Assembly (NCBI RefSeq): GCF_019059575.1
Contig: NW_024881705.1
Span: forward strand, 124,001 to 188,000
Origin: Amphibalanus amphitrite
Taxonomy: Eukaryota; Arthropoda; Thecostraca; Balanomorpha; Balanidae
Length of the DNA: 64,000 bases
Direction: 5' to 3'
The notes under the pieces were generated by a model, which was not told where the DNA came from, ran no database searches, and was given only the letters and a program-made list of their open reading frames with translations. Positions 14,101 through 26,100 of the stretch are shown one piece after another (position 1 is the stretch's first letter; the number at the start of each line of letters is the position of its first letter). A program made the position numbers and the translations under genes.

Positions 14101-17100
14101 AAAGTTTATGAGTGATGATCGTTGACCCCGGTAATCTGGCGTGGAAACCAGGGCAATTTGTTTGTTATGATATTGTAGCATTGTCATGTGGTGTTTAGAC
14201 AGGACTGGTAGTGAATCGACGTCCGTTGGATGCTTCCTGCATCCGTCTCTGGTCTTTTCTTCAGGTGTCAGCCTGTTTTTTTCAGTTCATTCATCGAAAT
14301 AAGTCGATACTTAGGTCAATAATTCATTTTAAAATGTCATTTGAAGTGCATAAATAGTTACGCATCTCGAATTATTTCCACAACAATATTATACGCACCA
14401 ATCAAGCCACTAATGACATGTAAAAATCATCTTCCGAAAGGGGCTGTACCTAATACCGTGTGTTCGTCTCTCCCGGTTTTCTGACAAACCGTCCCATTTT
14501 CAGCCGTATTGCGAGCTCTCCAGCATTGTGTTCATGACGGGCGAGGAGTGCGGGTTCTGTGACGGTCTCAGCAGTGACGTCAGTCGACGTCACCCCATCA
14601 CCAACATCATTGACGGCACGGACGCCTGGTGGCAGGGCCCGACCCTGGAGCGGGGCCTGGACAGCCAGTGGATCACCATCGAGATGGACCTCAGACAGGT
14701 GAGAGACAGACGGTCACCGGTCACCGGTCACGGGTCACGGGTCAGGTCAGATCAGGTCGGCGGGAGGGCTGGAAGACGGTGAGATGATCGGAGCGGGGAC
14801 AGACGATTGATTTAATTTTGATATCATGAATTGAAGATAAATGAAAGATAAATTAAATATTGATCTTAAGTGATATTGGATGACAAAATAAAGATAAATG
14901 ATTATATTATTGTAGGATTTAAATCATTAGGTGTGGCTTAGGTCTCCTTCTGTTCGCATCTTCGTGTTACACTCATCCCGGTCGCAAGGTAATTCGTCCC
15001 GGAACAGCATTGCAACCTTCCGATGAACTCAGAAATCAGATCAGCTGATTTCATCACCTAGTTATCATCATTGGAAACTGAATGGATATCGCAATGTTTA
15101 CCTAAGCAGCAGCCACATGACCGATTTTCTCGGACCGGAATGGACGATCAGCAATATGTCAATAAAAACATCCTCTTACCGGTAGCCACGGAGTACAGAC
15201 CACCAGAGTACGGTCATCATGTTACGGCGAATTTCGCGCGTTTCTGACCGAAACGTCATTGCTATTCGACTTATCAGAAAACAGACGTAACTTTATTTTA
15301 AATATAATCAAGTAAAGTAACCGTACTCTCATAATTAATAGGTATCCAAAATTCGGAAGAAGAAGGCCTGATAATTCCGAGGAGCTTTCGGCTCACGCAT
15401 TCTTCAAATCACTCTGAAAACTCTTGAAATTGAGAGTGAGTTGAAGAACGCGTAAGCCGAAAGCTCCTCGAAATTATCAGGCGACAGGCCTTTTTCTTAC
15501 GAATTTCGGATACCTATTAATTATAAGAGTATGGTTACTTTACTTGATTATGTGTTTATGCATGCCTCTCAAAACAGTGCTAACAACAATTCAGATTTCA
15601 GACTTAATTTATTTTAGTACAAAGTTGACTGTCGCCAATGTAATTCAACTTACCCGCCCTTTTACGTGGAATTCATCTCAGCGTTACGTAAAACATTCAC
15701 CGTCTCGCTCCTTTCCATGATCGTCTCACCCCCCCCCCCCTTTTCCACAGGAGTTTGAGGTGGCGTACGTGATCCTGAAGACAGCCGTGTCGCCGGCGCC
15801 CGGCTCCTGGGTGTTGGAGCGCTCCCTCACCGGCACCGACTATCAGCCGTGGCAGTATTTCGCCGCCAGCGACGCCGCCTGCCGCGAACACTTTGGTCTG
15901 GAGCCGACACCGGGGAAGCCAAAGTACCGCTCGGCCTCAGAGGTGATCTGCACCAGCTACTTCTCCAAACTGAACCCGCTGATGAAGGCGCAGGTACGAG
16001 AAACTGCTGGTGACAAGGATGACGTTATAGCGTGTAGCGAACGCACTGATGAGACGAGTGAACAACGCACCGATGTTCGATGGGATGAGTGGCACCGTCT
16101 ATTCATTATGTGGGATATTTGAATGTGGGAGGGACACTGTTTACCGGCTGGAACCGTAATATATGCATTCCGCTCTCACTTACCCAAAATGCATGAATAA
16201 GTGGGTTGATGCGCATTCCAATAGAGGGTTGATGCGCATTCCAATGGAGTTGAGTTTATAATCGGTCGCAGACCGCAGGTCTGCTTGTCAAGGCGTTAAC
16301 TTGACTCATGCACATGGATTAGTTTCAGGCCAATGTCCTCCCCCGTTCTTCGATGCCGTCTCTGACCCCGTCTCTCACACCTCAGATTTACGTGCCGCTC
16401 ATCACGGGTCGGCCCACCTCGGAGCGGCCCTCCCAGGAGCTCCTCGAGTTCGTTCGCGCCCGGTTCATCCGGCTCCGTCTGCGCGGAGTGCTCACCCTCA
16501 ACTCGCACGAGCCGGCGCTGTTCGGTAGCCGACCCGACCCGCAGCTGCTGAGGTCGTACTTTTACTCGCTGAGTGAGGTGACGGTCGGAGGTCGCTGCGT
16601 GTGCAACGGCCACGCCACACTTTGTCCAGTGGCGCCCGAGACTGGGGTGAGTTGAGCTGGGGATAACACTGCCTGCTAGTACAGGGAATCACTGGCTGGA
16701 TAGGAGTCTGTGAAGACTGGGATTGTGTAAATTATGGTAACCTCTTCGGCACTGCCAGTCAAATGTGAGGCTATCTGTTTAGCATTATTGGCACACCCAG
16801 CCCTAACTTGTCCTTTAGTTAGCCCTTTCACTGCATTCAGATCGTGTTGTCCTGGTTGTTTTGGCGTCAGTAAGTAGTCTAAACCACATAAAAATGCACC
16901 ATGCCGCCAAACACACCCAAAACCAGTTTTGTCGACTAAATAGGGATCGTTCGCGGGTTTAATGCGATCAACGACCGGTCCTCTGTTGCAGGATCAGCAA
17001 TGTGAGTGCGCTCACAATACGTGTGGCGCTACCTGCGACCGGTGCTGCCCTCTATACAACCAGCGCCCGTGGTCCCCGGGAGGCGGGTTCCCGGGAGCCT

Positions 17101-20100
17101 GTGAGAAATGTCAGTGTCACGGCCACGCCGAGGAGTGCTACTTTGATGACGATGTGGCGAGGGACAAGAAGAGTATCAACACTGATGGGAAGTACGAGGG
17201 AGGAGGAGTCTGCCTCAACTGTCAGGTGAGAAAGTGTTACCGGGGATCGATTAAAGTTAATACCACAGTTTGGAAGCTATTTGACTAGCAACAGTTTTTC
17301 GGGTATTTGTTCAGATGATGTCAGTATTAGACATTACCTTTCTAAGGACGATTTGTACGCTGACTCTACCTATCAAATGTCAAGCTTCGCTCCATAGCAA
17401 CGATACAAGAATGAGTAAAGTCGTAATTAGTCAGCTTTTCAAAATCCCTTCCCAGCTGAATCGTCTCACGCCATTGTCACCCTCTTCTACCATTCACCCG
17501 CAGCATTTCACGACGGGTACCAACTGCGAGTCGTGCCTGCCGGGCTACTACCGGCCCTCGGGTGTGTCTGCCGACGACCCTGAGCCGTGCCGGCGGTGCA
17601 GCTGCGGCGCAGAGGGCGCCACCGGCGACTGTGTGCCCGACGACAGTCGACTCAAGGAGGGACAGGTCAGTGGACAGTGATATCGGGGAGGCATCAACTA
17701 GAATCTAGATCGGATATATTATTTGACAGGACCATGTAATTACGAACATTTTTTAACGATATTGAGGTGTCCACCCCTATCAATGTAGGACTAGGTACCC
17801 ACACTAATCTGACTAACGAGCAGTCACTGCCGCTCACGGCCCTGGCGCCTCTAGTGTCATGTGCTGAAATCATGATCTACCATAGGCAAGACACCTCTTA
17901 GCTACTCTGTTCTCCCCAATGTCTGACCTGCCCTCCTCCTACTCCGTCAGGTACCGGGCTCGTGCGTGTGCCGCGAGGGTTTCGCTGGCGAGCGTTGTGA
18001 CCGCTGCGCCCGCGGCTACCGCGACTACCCGCGCTGTGAGCCCTGTCCCTGTGACGAGGCGGGTACCGTGGACGGCGAGTGTGACGGACAGAGCTGCCTC
18101 TGCAAGGTGAGAGCAACAGTGGGGACGAAGAGAGGTGATGTAGCTGATTGACGTACATGAGATTACGGTATCGTTAAAGGGACTCTCCCACCTTAACATT
18201 AGTTTTGAGTTGAGATAGCCAAGCTTGCGGCCAGGCTCAGAAACCACCATTTATCCTGGTCGCAACCCCCGCAGCTTTATGGTGTTCAAGAAATTTCTTC
18301 CCTTTACTTGCAGGATGGGACCAGCGTGGTCCCTATCTCTTAACCATTACGGGAATCTGATGACGTCATCAGGCTTTCGAACGTCCGTCATTAAGTTTGA
18401 CTAAAACGTTTTGTAGCACGCGGTGGTATATGCTATTTGCGCGCAACATCTGCCGCAAACGCCGCACTTATAAAATAAAGTCGCTAGAAACAGCGGAGAT
18501 CCCAAAAAAGTAAACAAAAGTAAAAGTATAATATCTTGAAAACCGGTGAATATTTTTCGGTGAAATTTGGTAGATATTCGTTTTCGCTCTTTCTGAACCG
18601 AGCGACATCACTTTCATGCCAATTCATAAACTTTTTTGAAGGTGGGAGGGTCCCTTTAATATAACAACCGATTTGTTGTTTGTTACGAATTGCGATATGA
18701 TTTATTCCATTTTGCTTATTTCTACTAGGTAGATGTCGAAATCAGACAAGCCGGCATACAAAAGAAATGCATATGTTATATGGTTTCATAGCCCGGGAAT
18801 CAATGCATGGGAATCTGTGATGCTCTACTTCTACTTGGCTTCCACCCGAATGTCGTAAAAGCACGATGTCGTAAATCTCACCTCTTTCTCCCTCTCGTGA
18901 CTTGACCTGACATGACCTCCTTCCTCTCCCCCTCTATAGGCCAACGTGCGCGGCGCCCGTTGCGATAGCTGCAAGCCGGGCTACTATAACCTGCAGGCGG
19001 ACAATCCGGACGGCTGCACAGAGTGTTTCTGTTTCGGCCTGACCAGTATCTGCAGCAGCTCCTACCTCGGCGTCGAGAACGTAGGTGGCGCTGGGGTCGG
19101 TCGCACTGAGCGGTAGCACGGTGGGTGAAGGATGACGCTTTAAACGGTATGTACTTTTATGCCAGAGTGATAAGCACATTTCAAGTAACTGCAATTTGAC
19201 GACTATTAGCTCTAACTGTTAAATATTTCTTTATGTCGTTTGTTCGGTTTATTTTCAGCTAATTTTAATGTTATTTTGCAAGTTCCCAAGTTTATTTTTT
19301 ACCTTCCTCGAATATAGTTACGTTTTCAATCATTCGTATCTGCATTGTGCTGGTTGTCTGATGTTCTCTTCATCTAATCTTCACCAAACTCACGTCGTTG
19401 CCATCTGATGTCAGACATCACCCTTTATATCCCCCGTCTTCAGGTGACGTCGATCGTGCCGTGGACTGTGGTGTCTCTCGACGGCTCCGTCTCCACCGAA
19501 CCCTACATGGACGGCACCACCCAGCTGGTAGCCAACGACGAGATGGCCGCCGACATCGGCGGCTACTACTGGCGGGCGCCGCAGGAGCTCCTAGGGCTCA
19601 GGGTGTACAGCTACGGCCAGCCAATGGAGTTCCACACCTCCTGGGTGGTGCGGAGAGGAGACACGGCCGGAAGGCCCATCAAGGGACCCGATGTTATACT
19701 GGAGGTAAGCGGGGTGAGGGGAGGGGGGCGTGATGGGTGAGTGGATATACGGGTGGCTCTGAGAGAATTGTTCGACCAGAAGTGCTTAGCGTCGATTTCC
19801 CATGATAATGACGATGGTTGATTTGGTAGGTAAATGAGGTATGATAAATGATGTTTGCCAGGTGTCAATTATAGCTTCCGCATTTTATGCACTTTTTGTT
19901 TGAGACATTGCTTTATTCGCGCAGAACTTTGACTGCCGTTGGCATTTTGAACAATATCCTGCAACTGGCGTCGACTTCCTTCCCAGCCAGTTCACATTTC
20001 ACCCATCCCCAGGGCGACGGTCTGCGGCTCGGATACGGCCACAACATGCACGACGACACGGAGGCTCACATTAGCGCGCTGCTCACCGAGAAGAACTGGT

Positions 20101-23100
20101 ACCGAATTTCCACCAAGGTAAACATGGAATGAAATATGAATGAATGAATGAATGAATGAATGAATGAATGAATGAATGAATGAATGAATGAATGAATGAA
20201 TGAATGAATGAAGGAGAGAATCGTAAGAACCGGTATGTTCATTTTGGCGTGTGGTGTCGTTTTCAAAAATAACATGCAATATTCGATAAAGCATTTATGG
20301 AGACAAACGCTTGTTTTACAGGTGATAGCGATTTACACAAATATAAAAGCCCTTTTTACCTCTTACAGGTGAACCGTATCGCCCGCCGTCGCCGTGAAAA
20401 GTACGACCGCGGCCCGGTCAGCCGCCGTCAGCTGATGAGGGTACTGGGGAACATGACCCGGCTGCTGGTCCGGGCAAAGTACCACAGCGACCAGATCGAG
20501 GGAGGGTGAGTGAACAGCGACTTAGACCTCCAACAAGAGGGTGCAACTAATGGGAACACGGGATAGTTATATCTTAGTTATATCCTGATTTTTTGTCATG
20601 CGGTAGTCAGCGATTCAAAATATGTTAGGACTAAGTTTAAGTTTTTATGTTGTAAACACAAGTGGGTAACAATATTTTGAGGTTAAGTTAAAACCATTTT
20701 TTAGGAATTACAATTTAGAGAGCCTAAGGACGTAAGAGCACCCCAAGTGACCCGACCTGCCCGTTCTTCCTCACAGCCTGCACGACTTTGTTCTGAAGAT
20801 CGCCTCGGAGAGTTCCATCAGCTCGGAGCGCACCACCTCTGTGGAGCAATGTGACTGTCCTCCGGGCTACGCGGGCCTCTCGTGCGAGCTGTGTGACTTC
20901 GGGTACCGTCGGCTGAACGGCACGCTGTTCAGGGGCGAGTGTGTGCCGTGCGACTGTCACGGGCACGCCGCCGACTGCGACCCCTACACCGGACAGTGTA
21001 GTGTAAGTAATGAAGGAGCGCAGAAGTGTATTGGAAAGGGAGATGTGGGGACAAGCTCTTTCGGAGGGGGCATGACTTTCGAGTTAGAAGGGAGAAACAT
21101 AAGTGAACAACAGGATGTTGATAATTGAATAAGTTTTTCATACAGATATATTGTATGAAAACTCATTCAACAAACATTGAAGAAGTAAGCTTTTCGATAT
21201 TTCCGTTCCTGAATGATGAACATAGGCGGCTTTAGATAAATTGCTTCGTGTGTACTGTAAAAGCCTTGCCTTCGAGGGAACAAAGGCGGCTTTGTTGCAC
21301 CACATTTCAAGTGCATATGCTATCGGGGGATGATAAGTGCCACTCCTGATCACCGCATTGTAGCACATGGGTACGTACTGTGTTGTATGCTTGCAACGAT
21401 GCAGGGAAGTACCTACTTCAATTGACTCATCAGCACACGTTCAAGTTTACTTTTGTTGGTACAATCGCGATTAGATACGTATGCCGGAATATGAAGCAGT
21501 TTTCCTTTAGACATGTGTGACACGCATACATCTTAATAGCTGAAATAGCGTTGAGCATATTGAATGTATTTAATCTATCTATATCTCCTTTTGTCTCATC
21601 AGGAGTGTCTGCACAACACAATTGGGGACAATTGTGAGCTGTGTGCCCCCGGTTACTATGGTGAAGCCGTGCGGGGCACTGCGGACGCCTGCCGGCCGTG
21701 CGCCTGCCCCGCGGAGGCGGGGGAGGGCGGACTGACGGCCTCCTGTGTGACCGAGCCCGGAGGGGAGGACTACGTGTGCACCGCCTGTCCGCCAGGACAC
21801 GAGGGCAAACACTGCGAACGGTAAGAGAACTAACGGCGCGATCGGTGTCTTATGATTTAAAGTATTCTTTTCCCAGCAATTTCTTATCCTAGCCACCCAT
21901 ACGATGTCTATCGTTCGGCGCCGAATGTGTCAATTGCGATAAGCTGGGAGTACCGCTTCGTCATCTTTTAGCGCTAAGATAAACTTTCGGTCCAAGCTTA
22001 CACCATTAACCCGGTCGGGTGGGATGGTCAGATTCGAGACCGGTAAATAGTGCATCGATGATTAGGTATATTTTATACCTCGTTGAAAGCTGGAAGCGAA
22101 TTTGTAAATCTCCTGAACCCTTCAAAATTGTTTTTCGTCCCATTCGGCAACAAGGATCTCGTCTCACAAATGTCTCGTTGAATTATTTACTGCCCAATTC
22201 TGATCGTGACAACCGTGTTGACGCATTTTCTTCTTGTAGACAGATGACTAATTGGAATGTCTTTATTGTCACAGTAACGAGATTACCGTAACGAGACGCC
22301 TATAAATCTTCTCTGGTATAATCCACATTTTTACCAAACACGTGTTTGCCTCTTCACCCATCGTCTCACCGTTTCTCCTTCCCATCTAAGAGTGCAGTCC
22401 CTCTTAACACAGCGACCCCTTGTCCTCAGGTGCGGCGCCGGTCACTACGGCTCGCCGCTGACCCCGGGCGGCTCGTGCCGGCCCTGCGACTGTAGCGGCA
22501 TGGCTGACCTCTCTGACCCCGAGGCCTGTGACCCGGTGACCGGAGAGTGCCTCCTGTGTCAGGGCCACACGGCCGGCTGGCACTGTGAGGTCTGTCAGGA
22601 TGAATTCTATGCAGACGCCGACACCGGACTGTGTCGACGTGAGTGAAAGTGGATTGTCATGTCATGTTTTAGCGATAATGTTTCTGTGGTTAAATTATAT
22701 GTATTAAAAAAAGAAAACGTTTATTTGTATACTTATATTGACATTTTTGCAGCAAATTATACGAGATCTGTCAAAGGATCTTGATCTTTTTAGAAGTTAA
22801 ATCACGGTAAAATGATTTTTTAGCAGTAGCTAACAACAAAATAACAAACTCAAATATATTAAGGAAGGTCATGAAATAAGACACTGCTGTTGGCGTTAGC
22901 TAATCTTGTGTTTGTTACGTTTTCAGCCTGCGAGTGCGGCATGTTTGGCTCTACGAGTCCGATCTGTGACCAGGAGACGGGCCAGTGCTCCTGTAAAGAG
23001 CTGTTTGTCGGCACCAAGTGCGACCGCTGCCAGGTCAGTCCTAAACGACACGTCATGAATGGGGGAAACACGGGTAGCTGCTTCAACGATAAATACCATG

Positions 23101-26100
23101 GATGCATTTATCAGCAAGCTAACTCTTGCTCAACGTAACAATTAACAGCTGAGCGTAGAAATGTTTGGACAGGAAATGTGCCACATTTATATGTTAGCAG
23201 AGTGCACGCTAAAAAAGCGTGTATTTGTCCTTACCTCTAATACCTGTACCACTAATGTTTACCTCTCTGTCCGATGCATAAATTATTCGATTATTGCCGT
23301 CCTTTCCAGAACCGCGGCGGTAACATCGAGGCCGACTGCCTGGAGTGTTACTGTGACCTGGCGGGCAGCCTGGGTCCGCTGTGTGACCCCGACTCGGGTC
23401 AGTGTCAGTGTCGGGCCGGTGTCACCGGTGTTAACTGCACCGAGTGTCTTCCCGAGCACTACGGGTTCGGCCAGGACGAGGGCTGCGTCGGTGAGTACCG
23501 CAGGGCTGTGTCGGTGGGTACCTCAGGGGTGTGTGGTGGGTACCTCAGTGGTGGGATGAGTGTCAGATAGAGGTGAGAAATAGACGGATGTGTAAGATAG
23601 TAGTGGCAAAGTGATAAAGCTGGCATGATATGAGGCGGGGGTGTACCTATGTATGTCAATTCAACGGAACCCATGGTGATGTCATCAAAGGTGTCCTGAT
23701 ACGGCTTCGGAGCAAATGTCTCAAATAATCTGAAGCTTGGTCTTAGTAAAAGGTCACCACACCAGTAGATAAAAAGCTTCAGTGAGCGTCGAGCGAAGTT
23801 CATTTTCTGACGGAGAAAAGATAAGGAACACCCGAATAGCTCAACAAGTACGTGAAAAACTTACAAATGACGTAGTTTCCTAAATACTGCGACGTATTTT
23901 TTAGTACGGTGGTTGCAGGCTGCGGCCTAAGTTTATTTGTGAAAGCCGGTACCTTTTGATCCCAAACTTCTACGGTCAATTTTTCAGTACCAGAACGATT
24001 TATATGCATGCAAGCCATCTTTATCCCATCTAAGCTGGCGACTGCTTTAATCTCATGCAACAACAAATTGCGATGCTGAATTAGCCCGATTTATTCGCTG
24101 CTCGCTCGGCTGCATCTGAAGGAAGCTTGAAGACGTTCAGACGAGCCTCAGCTACTACTTCTTTTATTTAGCGTGTTGATGATACGTCAGGCTATCATGC
24201 ATTCCGCCACCTGCGATTATTTGGCATGAGTCTCGAATTATGGTGGCACAGCAAGGTAGCACTCCATCACTGGTTTCCTGTCTCAAATGACCGCACCATG
24301 TTCTTTATTTATTCCCACCCGGCTACTCGGGTCGGTAACGACCAGTAGTCACGCGATCAGGGCGCCGAGCGATGCTCATCCCTCGAGAGCAGACAGCGCC
24401 GTGACGGCGAATTCGTCCGTGTTCGTGAATGTACGCTCACAATTAGCGGCTCTGTATCCAGCCAGTCACACTCCAGTTCCACACAATAGGTCCGGGTCGG
24501 ACGGTGGACCGCATACGCCGACCCCATCGGCGGAATGTGGGACGGGAGCACTCTGCTCGCCGCCTGTGCCTCGATTGATCACTGACCACAGCTCGGAGTA
24601 CGAGGGGTAGTCCGCCACACGTGCAGAGAGCACTCCTCTCGCCGCCCGGCTGTCCCTGCAGGTTGCACCGAGGTCTGACCTGCCCGCCGCGCGTGGTGAC
24701 CGTAGCTCAGGGGTCTGACCTGCCCGCCGCGCGTGTAGGGAACGCTCGGTGACGTCCTTTCAGCCGCTTAGAATAGGATTATCCTTTGTGGTAAACCACC
24801 TACGTGTGTTGGCTCCAGCCGCAGGACTAGTTGGGTGGATGTGTGTGTACTATGAGGTGAAAGGGTCGTGGATTGGCGGGATCCTGGCCGAAGTCGGGCT
24901 TTGCAGGAGCTGAGTAGATTGCAGGAATTTGAGTTCCGTGAGAAAAGAGATTCTATGGGATGTTTGGAGTAGTCCACTTTGCGTCATAGGGTAGTGTGGG
25001 GTAATTTGAACATATTTTTACGTCTTCTCCGTTGTACCAAATTCCAGTTCAACCCTGGATGAAGAAAAACTGCTTCAGTAGCGCAAGTGTCACTTGCTTT
25101 CACCATGCAAGCCTCATTTTTGGACGAGCCGAGCATACCTTGAATAGCATAGCCTCACTTCTCCACCAAGTCACGGTGTGTTCAAATTGCCCCACCGTGG
25201 GGTAATTTGAACATACTGCCTTTACCTGTCATAAAAACGATAGTCTCGCCAGCACCGATGTTGTTTGACCCATAAACAAATAGGCAGAACAATTCTAAAC
25301 ATACCTTCACTTGAAAAATCAACACAACAGCAAAAATAACAGTTGCAGAGTATCAATATCTGCACGCTGCACACCGGTCAGTTGACAGAATTCGCCCCTC
25401 TTCAGTTAACAGAACGTCTATCATTTTTGTTCGATAAAAACTCTCCCAACCGTACTACATCTGTTAAAGTGGTGCCAATCGAAACCTGGACATTTGGAGT
25501 TCTAATTTTGTCCAATGTCCAATTCGGAATTGGTTGGACAAAGGTAGCAGACTGGACAACATTGGACGATGGCTTGCTACACTTCAGCGCTTTTTATAAA
25601 GTAATCGTGCATAGCATTGATTGGCGAATGGAAAGCTTGTTAAGCTCTCAATATAATGAACACTTTTCGGCTGGTAAAATTTCATGATAAGCAATATAAA
25701 TGACGGTTTTGAGTGTTAATAGCTGCATAATTTTTGGACATATTTGGACAAATAGTTGACTTAAAGATTTTTGGACGGAAAATCAACAAAAATGCCGGAC
25801 ATTAGACGGATATTAGACGTAAATTTTCTAAAACTGGCATCACTTATCTGCTACTGCCTTGGGTCGAAAATATTGGCAAAAAAAAACTGGGAGCGTTGTT
25901 GTTTCGGAGCTATCCCTGTCTTCATTCAAATTCTCACACTATGTTCAAATTACCCCACGCTAAAAGTTATTTTGCCATTTTAAAAAACAGGGTTCAAAAG
26001 CAAATTTCTTGGATTTACGGCACTGATTAGGTCATTATACAACAAAAGCCGTTGCGTATTAGGCGCTAGCAATGCAAGATTTTGCGCTGCAATGAAGTTG

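Noticed and set aside
20066..20294. Frames coding for runs of His-Ser-Phe-Ile
   Set aside because: Translation of the TGAA microsatellite; the same artefact recurs at 39791-39991 and 42785-43000.
25343..25687. 115-codon frame inside the TA-flanked element as a possible transposase
   Set aside because: No DDE/D or helix-turn-helix pattern; treated as chance.
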